DNA of 64,000 nucleotides from Spirosoma fluviale (GTDB lineage Bacteria > Bacteroidota > Bacteroidia > Cytophagales > Spirosomataceae), in the NCBI RefSeq assembly GCF_900230225.1, contig NZ_OCNH01000007.1, forward strand, positions 62,001 through 126,000. Direction: 5' to 3'. Every line of letters starts with the position of its first letter. Positions within the stretch are counted from its first letter, which is position 1. The notes beneath the pieces are model-generated. The model saw only the letters and a list, made by a program, of their open reading frames with translations. It was not told where the DNA came from and ran no database searches. Of this stretch, positions 17,422 to 26,361 are shown one piece after another. The position numbers were made by a program, and so were the translations under genes.

Positions 17422-18870
17422 ATGAGTGAGAAACTAGCCCAGCATCTGGCCGATACATTTAACCGACGGTCTTTTCTAACCAAAGCCTCGCTGAGCTTAG
17501 GCTCGGTGGCTCTCGGGGCGTTGTTGCCTCAGAATCTTTTCTCCAACCCCACTGCCCAAGAGGCACTCACGGCCCCCAATCGCCCACCCAGGGCCAAACG
17601 GGTAGTGTATATGTGCCAGAGCGGGGGGCCATCGCAGCTGGAGTTATTTGACTATAAGCCGTATCTGGAAAAGATGCACGGCAAAGACCTGCCCGAATCG
17701 GTGCGAAAAGGGCAGCGGCTTACCAGCATGAGCGCCCAGCAGTCGGCGTTACCGCTGGTGAGTTCGCCCTATAAATTTGCCCAGCACGGCAAGAGCGGGG
17801 CGTGGCTTAGTGAACTCATGCCCTATACCGGCAAAGTGGCCGACGATCTCTGCTTCATCAAGTCGATGTACACGGAGCAGATTAACCACGACCCGGCCCT
17901 CACCTTTTTTCAGACGGGTAACCAACTGGCCGGACGCCCGAGTATTGGTGCCTGGGTGAGTTATGGTCTGGGAAGTGCCAATGAGAACCTGCCTGCGTTC
18001 ATTGTTCTGGTTTCGAACGATGCTCCCAAAGATCAGCCTTTGTACGCCCGGCTTTGGGGAAATGGTTTTTTACCGTCTAAACACCAGGGCGTGCAGTTCC
18101 GCTCCGGGGCCGATCCCGTACTTTATCTGAACAACCCCAACGGCTACAGCACCACCGACCGGCGCTATATGCTCGATGCGCTGAAAGACCTCAATCAGGT
18201 GCAGGAGGAAATGTACGGCGACCCGGAAGTGGCGAACCACATTGCTCAGTACGAGATGGCGTTCCGGATGCAAACGTCCGTCCCCGATGTAAACGACCTC
18301 TCTAACGAACCCGACTGGGTATTTGATCTCTACGGCCCGGAATCCCGAAACCCCGGCACGTTTGCCGCCAACTGCCTGATGGCCCGCCGACTGCTGGAAC
18401 GCGACGTCAAATTCGTTCAGCTTTATCACCAGGGCTGGGACCAGCACGGCAATTTACCGTCGGGGATAACCAAACAGTGCAAAGCCACGGACCAGGCCTC
18501 GGCGGCTCTGGTTCAGGACCTCAAACAGCGGGGCCTGCTGGACGATACGGTCGTCGTATGGGGGGGCGAATTTGGCCGGACGAATTACTCGCAGGGCAAA
18601 CTTACCAAAGATAATTACGGGCGCGACCATCACCCGCGCTGCTTTACGATGTGGATGGCGGGCGGTGGCATAAAGTCGGGAATTACCTACGGCGAAACGG
18701 ATGAGTTTGGCTATAACATCATCAAAAATCCCGTTCACGTGCATGATTTTCAGGCTACGCTGTTGCACCTGTTGGGCGTCGACCACGAAAAGCTCATCTA
18801 CGAATTTCAGGGACGCCGTTTCCGGCTGACGGATGTCGAGGGGAAACTGGTAAAGGGCATTCTGGCGTAA
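17422..18870 (+). CDS. DUF1501 protein (Tat-exported, sulfatase-like fold)
   Basis: The 482-aa protein carries a twin-arginine signal (NRRSFLTKASLSLGSVALGALL, split around residues 14-36), so it is exported folded. The body has DUF1501 features: VVYMCQSGGPSQLELFDYKP, HDPALTFFQTGN, GWDQHGNLPSG, VVWGGEFGRTNYSQG and GRDHHPRCFTMWMAGGG. The family belongs to the alkaline-phosphatase-like superfamily, but its reaction is unknown. It is the usual partner of the DUF1549/DUF1553 protein encoded just upstream across a 95-bp REP-like spacer. Both should meet outside the cytoplasm. Confidence 0.9.
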   Translation: MSEKLAQHLADTFNRRSFLTKASLSLGSVALGALLPQNLFSNPTAQEALTAPNRPPRAKRVVYMCQSGGPSQLELFDYKPYLEKMHGKDLPESVRKGQRLTSMSAQQSALPLVSSPYKFAQHGKSGAWLSELMPYTGKVADDLCFIKSMYTEQINHDPALTFFQTGNQLAGRPSIGAWVSYGLGSANENLPAFIVLVSNDAPKDQPLYARLWGNGFLPSKHQGVQFRSGADPVLYLNNPNGYSTTDRRYMLDALKDLNQVQEEMYGDPEVANHIAQYEMAFRMQTSVPDVNDLSNEPDWVFDLYGPESRNPGTFAANCLMARRLLERDVKFVQLYHQGWDQHGNLPSGITKQCKATDQASAALVQDLKQRGLLDDTVVVWGGEFGRTNYSQGKLTKDNYGRDHHPRCFTMWMAGGGIKSGITYGETDEFGYNIIKNPVHVHDFQATLLHLLGVDHEKLIYEFQGRRFRLTDVEGKLVKGILA

Positions 18871-18876
18871 ACTAGT

Positions 18877-18906
18877 GATGGCGCAAGGCTCTGGCCTTGT
18901 GCCATC
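18877..18906. repeat. 13-bp hairpin with distant inverted copy
   Basis: The stem 18877-18889 with 18894-18906 has one G-U pair and the loop TCTG. Bases 18877-18901 are repeated exactly, inverted, at 20127-20151, so the two copies flank the amj gene. There is no T-run after it. Confidence 0.8.
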
Positions 18907-18940
18907 GGAAGAAATTACCAATAATCACTAACCCTTTCCA

Positions 18941-19741
18941 ATGTCTGCACAAATCCTTTGGGTACTGCTGTTAACGTTTCTCATAAATCTAATCAGCACC
19001 CTCTCCTATTCGGTGCGGATTGTGGGAATTCGAACCCGAAAAATAGCGGTGTCTTTTGCCTTATTCAATGTGTTGGTACTGGTATCAAGGACCGCAAACG
19101 GCTTTCAGGCACCTATTTTAGCCAACATTGTTGAGAAAAACATTCGCCTTGGCCGTGCCAATCCCATCGACCAGTTTTACTGGGTTTTGTGGATGACATC
19201 GTTGTCTACGCTGGTGGGGGCCTTGCTGATTCCGTCTTTTCAGCGGCTATTTTCCTATGCGGTTGTCCACTTCAGCCGCCACAAATCAATGCCCGGACTA
19301 GTACTGGCCAGTGTATCGTCGCGGGGTTTCGATCTAATTCGTTCGAGCACAGTAGCGCCAAGTTTCCAGAATATGACCCGTTTAGTTGACAAAGGGCCGT
19401 TTCCGTGGCGGGTGTTTGTATTCAACGTTGTTGCGGTGGCAGTTTTGACGGTGGGGGTACTGGCGTCGTTGTATGCCGGTTACCTGAATCCGGGTTTACG
19501 GACAACATCGAGCAATTTATCGTCGGTCATTAATGGACTTGCTACGATCCTGATGTTTTTGTTCATCGACCCGTATTTGTCTATTCTGACCGATGAAGTG
19601 GCCGAGGGAAAGTACCAGGAGCCTGCCTTCCGAAACCAGGTTGTCATTCTGGTTATTGCCCGGCTACTGGGCACCTTACTGGCTCAGCTTGTCTTTTTAC
19701 CCGCTTCGCAATTGATTGTACTGATTGCGGAGCACATGTGA
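18941..19741 (+). CDS. amj: Lipid II flippase Amj
   Basis: The 266-aa polytopic membrane protein resembles Bacillus subtilis Amj (YdaH), the alternate flippase that moves lipid II across the cytoplasmic membrane. The match is clear in the N-terminal region LLTFLINLISTLSYSVRIVGIRTRKIAVSFALFNVLVLVSRTANGFQAP (quoted here only for residues 11-59 as a whole; key words SYSVRIVGIRTRK and SRTANGFQAP). About six to eight hydrophobic segments follow. It is monocistronic, flanked by hairpin elements, and converges with an ABC exporter. Whether MurJ is also encoded elsewhere cannot be seen here. Confidence 0.85.
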   Translation: MSAQILWVLLLTFLINLISTLSYSVRIVGIRTRKIAVSFALFNVLVLVSRTANGFQAPILANIVEKNIRLGRANPIDQFYWVLWMTSLSTLVGALLIPSFQRLFSYAVVHFSRHKSMPGLVLASVSSRGFDLIRSSTVAPSFQNMTRLVDKGPFPWRVFVFNVVAVAVLTVGVLASLYAGYLNPGLRTTSSNLSSVINGLATILMFLFIDPYLSILTDEVAEGKYQEPAFRNQVVILVIARLLGTLLAQLVFLPASQLIVLIAEHM

Positions 19742-19755
19742 GGTTGTCTTTTCTA

Positions 19756-20151
19756 TTTAACGTGAATAATAGAATACAGCCTTTGACATTCAGAGGTTTA
19801 AGTACCGTTGTCGCTACGCGGCCATTATTCACGTTAAAATTAGGTTTTGAGAAACCTCCGTGGTCAGGTTTGAGAACCTGACTTCACAAAAAAGGTTTAA
19901 CCACAGAGACGGTCCGCCGTTGCGGCACGGAGTTCACAGAGGTTGATTGGGGTAGAAAGTGCCTCTGACCGGAGTAAATGACCAGCCTGATACGCCGGTC
20001 AGAGACCGGATAACACCACAACATAGTCACAGACTATGCCCAACCACCCTGGGAGACCCGTCTTTACCCTCTGGCCGGTGTATTCAACTGTTATGATTTA
20101 CCGGCCAGAGGCCGGAGAATAATAGACACAAGGCCAGAGCCTTGCGCCATC
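19756..20151. repeat. Gene-free array of small hairpins between amj and the ABC exporter
   Basis: At least seven inverted repeats lie in 400 bp. They are a 15-bp pair 19756-19770/19824-19838; AGGTTT-TGAG-AAACCT (19842-19857); GTCAGGTT-TGAG-AACCTGAC (19863-19882); CCGGTC-AGA-GACCGG (19995-20009), whose left half recurs inverted at 19963-19972; CATAGTC-ACA-GACTATG (20022-20038); CCGGCC-AGA-GGCCGG (20101-20115), whose left half recurs inverted at 20069-20079; and CAAGGC-CAGA-GCCTTG (20129-20144). A CACAGAG-type repeat with a GC-rich insert lies at 19899-19945. No open frame is credible here. Confidence 0.85.
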
Positions 20152-20165
20152 CGCCATTATTAATC

Positions 20166-21962
20166 TCAATTCAACGCCAACGGCTTCTGGACGGGTACGG
20201 AAATTTCTTTCCGTTCGCCGATTTGTTGCCGCCACATGGCGTAGTAAAGCCCTTTTTGTTCCAGTAATTCGGCATGAGCACCCTGCTCGGCTATATGCCC
20301 CCGTTCGAGAACGAAGATTCGGTCGGCGTGTAAAATCGTGCTTAGGCGGTGTGCAATCAGGATGGTGATGTGCTGCCGGGAACCGGATAGCTCGCGGACA
20401 GTCTTGCCGATCTCTTCTTCCGTGAGCGAATCCAGCGCCGATGTGGCCTCGTCAAAGACCAGCAACGTTGGCTTGCGCAGTAACGCGCGGGCAATGCTCA
20501 GTCGCTGTTTTTCACCACCTGACACCTTGACTCCGCCCTCGCCAATGACCGTGTCGAGGCCCTGGGGCGCCCGGCTGAGCAACGTATCAGCAGCAGCCTG
20601 ACGCAGAGCCAGCAAACATTCCTCATCCGTAGCTTTGGGCGCTACAAACCGGAGGTTCTCACGAATGGTACCGGCAAAAAGCTGCGTATCCTGCGTAACA
20701 AAGCCGATTTGCTCGCGCAATTCGTCCATGTTAATCTCAGAACCCGGAATATCGTTATACAGAATTTTTCCGGCCAATGGCGGGTAAAGGCCAACCAGCA
20801 GTTTCACCAGCGTTGTTTTCCCGGAACCCGATGGCCCAACAAACGCGATGGTCTCCCCAAGCTTGGCCCTGAAGGAAATACCGGCCAGGGCGGGAATATG
20901 GGCCGTGAGGTGTTTGAAACGTACATCCTCGAAGGCCAGCGTTTCAATCTTGTTGATGGCCTGCGGGTGAGCAGGCCGAACATCGCGGGGCGTGTCGAGA
21001 ATCTGCTGAAAGTTGGCCAGCGACGCTTCCGTCTCCCGATATACGTTAATAATATTGCCCAGTTCCTGCAAAGGCCCGAAGATGGCGAAGGAATAAATGA
21101 AAAGAGAGAAGAACTCACCCACCGTAATCCGCCCCTGCACCACCAGAAACAGCATGAGCAGCATAATGGCGTTGCGCAACAGGTTTACAAACGTGCCCTG
21201 AATAAACGACAGCGACCGGATGTACTTCACCTTTTTGAGTTCCAGACGCAGGATTTTATCCGTCGTGGCGTTCAGACGCTCGGTTTCCTGCTGGGCCAGT
21301 CCCAGGCTTTTCACCAGTTCAATGTTACGCAGACTTTCGGTCGTTGAACCCGCCAGCGCCGTCGTTTCGGCCACGATCGTCTTTTGAACGACCTTGATTT
21401 TTTTACTCAGCAATGAACTCACGAAGCCCAGGAGCGGGATGGTCAGGAAGTAGGCAGGGGCAATGGGCCAGTAAACGGTGGTGGCGTACCACATCACGAA
21501 AATGATGCCCACAACGGATGTAAACAGCACATTTACGAACAACTGGATCAGCTTCTCTACATCGGCCCGTACCTTTTGCAGTTTGCCCAGGGTCTCCCCG
21601 GAACGCTGGTCTTCAAATACCTGATAGGGCAATTCCAGCGAGTGGCGCAGTCCATCGGTATACAACTTGGCACCCAACCGCTGGGTGATCACATTAACGT
21701 AATAATCCTGGAAGTTCTTGGCGATCCGGCTCACCATGGCTACGCCCAATGCCTGTAAAATGAGCAAACCGGCACCGTCGCCCAGAAACTGCCAGAAGTT
21801 GATGTCCGATAGCTTTCCACCGGGTTTAACAACATACTGGTCAATGATTTTACGAAAAATATATGGGTCAAGCAGAGAGAAGATCTGATTGATGGCCGCC
21901 AGAACCAGGGCCAGAATCAACAGCCCCCAGTATTGACGTAAGTAAGAGTAGAGTAACCGCAT
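20166..21962 (-). CDS. ABC exporter half-transporter (membrane plus ATPase domain)
   Basis: This 598-aa fused half-transporter begins at the ATG at 21962 (MRLLYSYLRQYWGLLILAL). The frame extending to 22052 adds 30 residues without family character. Residues 1-310 are the six-helix exporter domain. The ATPase domain has Walker A GPSGSGKTT, Q-loop FVTQDTQLFAGTIREN, signature VSGGEKQR, Walker B TLLVFDEATSALD and the His switch ILIAHRLST. It should work as a homodimer in the inner membrane, exporting a lipid, drug or peptide that cannot be named. It is separated by 158 bp from the sensor kinase upstream and converges on amj. Confidence 0.9.
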   Translation of the reverse strand: MRLLYSYLRQYWGLLILALVLAAINQIFSLLDPYIFRKIIDQYVVKPGGKLSDINFWQFLGDGAGLLILQALGVAMVSRIAKNFQDYYVNVITQRLGAKLYTDGLRHSLELPYQVFEDQRSGETLGKLQKVRADVEKLIQLFVNVLFTSVVGIIFVMWYATTVYWPIAPAYFLTIPLLGFVSSLLSKKIKVVQKTIVAETTALAGSTTESLRNIELVKSLGLAQQETERLNATTDKILRLELKKVKYIRSLSFIQGTFVNLLRNAIMLLMLFLVVQGRITVGEFFSLFIYSFAIFGPLQELGNIINVYRETEASLANFQQILDTPRDVRPAHPQAINKIETLAFEDVRFKHLTAHIPALAGISFRAKLGETIAFVGPSGSGKTTLVKLLVGLYPPLAGKILYNDIPGSEINMDELREQIGFVTQDTQLFAGTIRENLRFVAPKATDEECLLALRQAAADTLLSRAPQGLDTVIGEGGVKVSGGEKQRLSIARALLRKPTLLVFDEATSALDSLTEEEIGKTVRELSGSRQHITILIAHRLSTILHADRIFVLERGHIAEQGAHAELLEQKGLYYAMWRQQIGERKEISVPVQKPLALN

Positions 21963-22120
21963 AAATGTAGTGCAAGGTTGGTATACAGTGGACAAACGGC
22001 TTACGGCGAACGCGTTATTACCGTTGTTATCCTGGAACTTACTCAATAACAATACTAATCCCAGATAATTCCGGGATGGGTTAATGTTAATAAAATAGCC
22101 AAAATCAACGATTCTTCTTT

Positions 22121-25100
22121 CTATGAAAACGGAAAGTATACTTTAAATGAAGTCCCGGCCCCTTCTTTACTTTCACAGGTAATGCGGCCATTCTGTAGCG
22201 TAATGTATTCCTGGCAGATGGCCAGTCCCAGACCGGTACCCTGGAAGGCCGTAACGTTACTGGCTCTAAAGAATTTGCCGAATAAATTTGCAATGTCTTT
22301 TTCGGGTATACCAATGCCTTCGTCACGTATGGTCATCATGACTTCTTCCGTGCTGAAGCTGATCGTCAGTCGTGGGTTTTTGGTTGAAAACTTAAACGCG
22401 TTCGACAACAGATTTGTCAGAATATGTTCGGTCAACTTCCTGTCGAGGTTCACGGCAACCGGGTTGCCAGTATAGCCAAATTCAACAAATCGATTATCCT
22501 CACGATCACTGAAATAGTGCTTTACTGTGTTCTCGTACAGTTCTATCAAATCGGTTGACTCTAAGTTGACATTCACTCGTCCTTCATCTATTTTGCTGAT
22601 TGTCAATGTATCCGTAATCAGATCGTTAAGTAAGAACACCTTCTGATATATCTTCTCAATGTGCTGATTAATGACTCTCGTTATCGGCGTATCCGAATGA
22701 TCAATATTGACATAATGTTTTACCAGTTCAACACTGGAATTGATAGCGGCCAGCGGTGTTCTGAATTCGTGGGAAGCGGTTGAAATGAACTGGGATTTCA
22801 ACGCGTTTAACGTTCGTTCTTTTTTGAGTGACTCCTCCAGAATAAGTTCTTTCTCAATAGAAGTTGTAATGTCGGTAGCCATACCAATCCGGCGTATCAA
22901 CACGCCCTCTTCATTCACTACCCGGAAAAGCCGAACATCCAGATGCCGAAGGGTACCATCTTTATGCCAGGCTCTGAACTGGAACGTTGAGTCTTGATTG
23001 GCTTCGCTCACAAAAGTGGCCAATACCTTTGAGCGATCTTCTTCCAGAATGAAGTTCAAAAAAACCATAGGATTGCCATACAATGTTTCGGCCCGCTCGC
23101 CGGTAAACTTCTCATAGGCTGGATTTATGTAGATGAACGTTGGCGCATGCAGGTCACGAATCCAGAAAATTTCATCAACGTTTTCGGCAATATCCCGAAA
23201 CCGCTGCTCGCTTTCCAGCATGGCGTCTTCTGCCTGCTTGCGCTCGGTGATGTCTGTTAGAGTACCCGCAAGACCCGTAACTTCATCCTGTTCGTTTACG
23301 GTAAGCTGAGCAAACACGTCAATCCACCGGTAGCCGCCGTCCTTGTGGGTATAGCGCACAACATGTCGACAAATTGCTTTTTGACGACATATGAGCTGGT
23401 CACATAAATACCGGTTTCGTTCCCGATCATCCGGAAATACAAATTCCAGAAAGGGTTTACCGAGTGCTTCTTCTACGCTGAATCCCGTGATCTTTTGCCA
23501 GACAGGATTCAGGTACGTCAGGCAACCCGACAGATCGGTTTGGAAAACGATGTCTTTCAAATGGTCGACCAATGAACGGTATCGCTTTTCACTGACTTTA
23601 AGTGCCTGATCGGCCTGTCGTTTTTTTGTCCGATCCCGAATGACGCCGATCAGCCGGTTGTTTATACCATCTTCATTCTGGACAATTAAGCCATCGGCCT
23701 TTAAGTAATGGGTTGTTTTTGTGGCGGGGAAATACACCCGAAACTCAACGTCGAACGGTTTCTGCCATTTTATAATATCCTTTACATTTTGCTTGAAATA
23801 CGCCAGATCGTCGGGGTGAACGATTTGCTCCAAGTCTTCTATCCGTTTGATTGGTGCATTTTCGGGCAGACCGAACAGCACAAGGAAATTCTCGTCCAGC
23901 ACTAGCTCGTTGGTAAGCAGATTCCACTCCCACACACCCAGTTTTCCCGCCATAGTGGCTAAACGGCTGCGCTGGTTAGCCTGCATCAGCTTATGCTCAA
24001 TGGTTTTCAAATAGGAGATGTCGGCTACGATATCGACAAACCCAATGAGCACGTTGTTATCATCATACAAACCGCTAACTGTCGACAAAACAGGTATACG
24101 CTGTCCCTGTTTGGTGAGGATGGTGTTTTCCCGCCGTAGAAAATCGTTTTTTTGGATATACTCAATAATCAGTTCTTCTCCGGTACCGTCGTCCACTACG
24201 TCGGGGTTCAACTTCTGGAGTAAACTATGATGGGTGGCAGGGTCTCGTAGTGCTCTGGGCTTTACTTTTCCAATCAGCTCGTCGGCGGTGTAGCCGGTCA
24301 GGCTTTCCAATGCTGGATTTACGAGTTGAATAACGCCCTGGGCATCTGTTGCAGTGATTGCCAGTCCGGCATGCATGAACACAGCTTTCTGCATGGCAGA
24401 AAGCTGCTGTATTTCGCTGGTTCTGACGGCTACACGCTTTTCCAGTTCGGTATTATCCTGCCTAAGTTTGTCTTCTACCTGCTTCAGGTGGGATATATCT
24501 TTGATGGTTAGCAAGACATTTCCGCCAACCTGAACCAGCGAGTATTCGCCCCACAGATCCCTGTTCCGTATCTTGTACTTAAGCTGAAACTGCTGCGACT
24601 CACCGGTTTCGGCAACTTCTACCGCCCGATTGAATATTCCGTTTTCGTGCGTAAACGGAAACAAGCCAACCAACGTGCCCTGCATTAGCTCGTCATGACT
24701 GTAGCCAGTAACGGCTGAATTTACCGGATTCGATAACAGGTATTTAAAATCAACAATACGGCCATCGATACGAACCGGTTCCCACAATGCCAATATAGCC
24801 GGCGTATGGTCAATAATAGCCTGTAGAAGCTGGTTATTCTCGTGCAGTTTGCCAGCCTGTTCTCCCAGTTGTCGATTAACATCTTCCTGCAGGAGAACAA
24901 CGGATAGTTGAGCGGCTACTTCGCGGGCAATTAATACATGTTCTCTGGTGAAGAATTTCGGCGTTTTGTCCAGCAGTACAACGAGGCCCAGGTATTGCTG
25001 ATGAGCGAAGAGCGGAATGGCCAGAAATGAGCGATGGCCCCACTGATGCGGGTTGAATCCTGGCGGGAAATCGAGCATCCCGGCTTCTAACTGATTTATG

Positions 25101-26326
25101 AGTAGCTCCCGTCCCTGTTCAAAAATTGGATGGTGAAGAAACTTCGCCGAAAAACGAATATCCGGTAAGCGCTCCTGCCTACCGTGTCGAAGTCGGCTTT
25201 CCGTAAAAGCAGACTGGTTCTCCTGATCGACACGAAACAGGATTCCGACCTCGCACGGAATCATTTCATAAACGTATTTCAGGGCTGTTAGACCCGGTTG
25301 CACATTGAGCAACCTACTATTCAGTAAGGCCGAACTAATTTTGCTTACCCCCTCAAGTCGCTTGTTGACCCGTTGCAAAAGTTGTTCCCGGCCAACCCGG
25401 CTAGTTGCGTTAATTAAAAGAGAAGCAAAGGTTTTTAGTAGGTCCGTATCGTTCTTATCCCAGTTTCGCTCCTCCCGAACGGCATCAAAACCCACATACC
25501 CGATCAGTTCGTTATCCAAAACCATAGGCACAACCAACAGCGACTGGATACTTTGTCTTTCCAGGCTTTTCCGCTCCGGAATAGCATGAGGTGGCAAATC
25601 ATCCAGAGTAACCAATCGAATGGCCTCCTGATTAACCATTTTCTGATGCCACCACGGATAAAGCGAAATAGGATCGTTCTGCATATGAGGCAACTGGGGT
25701 TCAATTCCCTCAGCGCACCATTCATGCGAACAACTCATGATTGTCCCATTCTTCAAATACTTGAAAACATACACCCGATCAGCCCGATTGTATTCGCCAA
25801 TCTGGGCTAACGATTCAACTATAAACGCATCCAGCTCGGGTGCTGTGATGGAGAGCAGACGACTGGACATAGAAGAAATAATTGCTTCCAGTTGCAGTCG
25901 ACGTTGTAAACTATTGTTTAGATTTTCCGGGGGTGCGGCCTTCTCCAGATAAATGATACATTGCTCCTTATGCCACCTGATTGAACAGGTTAGCCATTGC
26001 GCGCTTTTCGTCCTGTAGAGATCGGCCGCAACGGGGATACCCGTTTCCATTACCTGAACAGCCGACTTATACAGCGTGGCCAGCTCCGGCGTTTCATCAA
26101 GATAAATCGCTCCTTTAGTATCAACCTGTAACCCAAAGAGCGACGCTGCGCAGGGATTGCAATAAGTAATTTTCAACTTAACAACCGCACCTGTTTTATC
26201 ATCTGCTGGTATGCAGGCTATAACCCCAATTGGCAGATCGGGCAGATCGTCAATTAGTATATTGGATGTAGAAAAACCAGCATGGTTTTCCTCGCTTGTT
26301 TTGGATGGTGGGCTAGATTGGCTCAT
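22121..26326 (-). CDS. Multi-PAS/GAF sensor histidine kinase
   Basis: This 1401-aa soluble kinase has no membrane segment. The order is an N-terminal PAS-like region (about 30-125), GAF (about 150-310, including CSHEWCAEGI), a second GAF (about 325-480), then at least five PAS units, each closed by a PAC-like stretch, then HisKA with the phospho-acceptor in STASHEFRTPL (His about 1186) and HATPase (N-box LTNLLSNAFKFS, DEGIGIP, GTGLGLA). It has no receiver domain of its own. It is the last gene of a minus-strand set after a receiver-kinase (35-bp gap) and a paralogous kinase, so it probably signals to those receivers. Cytosolic GAF/PAS ligands are unknown. Confidence 0.92.
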   Translation of the reverse strand: MSQSSPPSKTSEENHAGFSTSNILIDDLPDLPIGVIACIPADDKTGAVVKLKITYCNPCAASLFGLQVDTKGAIYLDETPELATLYKSAVQVMETGIPVAADLYRTKSAQWLTCSIRWHKEQCIIYLEKAAPPENLNNSLQRRLQLEAIISSMSSRLLSITAPELDAFIVESLAQIGEYNRADRVYVFKYLKNGTIMSCSHEWCAEGIEPQLPHMQNDPISLYPWWHQKMVNQEAIRLVTLDDLPPHAIPERKSLERQSIQSLLVVPMVLDNELIGYVGFDAVREERNWDKNDTDLLKTFASLLINATSRVGREQLLQRVNKRLEGVSKISSALLNSRLLNVQPGLTALKYVYEMIPCEVGILFRVDQENQSAFTESRLRHGRQERLPDIRFSAKFLHHPIFEQGRELLINQLEAGMLDFPPGFNPHQWGHRSFLAIPLFAHQQYLGLVVLLDKTPKFFTREHVLIAREVAAQLSVVLLQEDVNRQLGEQAGKLHENNQLLQAIIDHTPAILALWEPVRIDGRIVDFKYLLSNPVNSAVTGYSHDELMQGTLVGLFPFTHENGIFNRAVEVAETGESQQFQLKYKIRNRDLWGEYSLVQVGGNVLLTIKDISHLKQVEDKLRQDNTELEKRVAVRTSEIQQLSAMQKAVFMHAGLAITATDAQGVIQLVNPALESLTGYTADELIGKVKPRALRDPATHHSLLQKLNPDVVDDGTGEELIIEYIQKNDFLRRENTILTKQGQRIPVLSTVSGLYDDNNVLIGFVDIVADISYLKTIEHKLMQANQRSRLATMAGKLGVWEWNLLTNELVLDENFLVLFGLPENAPIKRIEDLEQIVHPDDLAYFKQNVKDIIKWQKPFDVEFRVYFPATKTTHYLKADGLIVQNEDGINNRLIGVIRDRTKKRQADQALKVSEKRYRSLVDHLKDIVFQTDLSGCLTYLNPVWQKITGFSVEEALGKPFLEFVFPDDRERNRYLCDQLICRQKAICRHVVRYTHKDGGYRWIDVFAQLTVNEQDEVTGLAGTLTDITERKQAEDAMLESEQRFRDIAENVDEIFWIRDLHAPTFIYINPAYEKFTGERAETLYGNPMVFLNFILEEDRSKVLATFVSEANQDSTFQFRAWHKDGTLRHLDVRLFRVVNEEGVLIRRIGMATDITTSIEKELILEESLKKERTLNALKSQFISTASHEFRTPLAAINSSVELVKHYVNIDHSDTPITRVINQHIEKIYQKVFLLNDLITDTLTISKIDEGRVNVNLESTDLIELYENTVKHYFSDREDNRFVEFGYTGNPVAVNLDRKLTEHILTNLLSNAFKFSTKNPRLTISFSTEEVMMTIRDEGIGIPEKDIANLFGKFFRASNVTAFQGTGLGLAICQEYITLQNGRITCESKEGAGTSFKVYFPFS

Positions 26327-26361
26327 AGGCGACTCACTGTTGGGCTAAACGTCTGTGCTGA

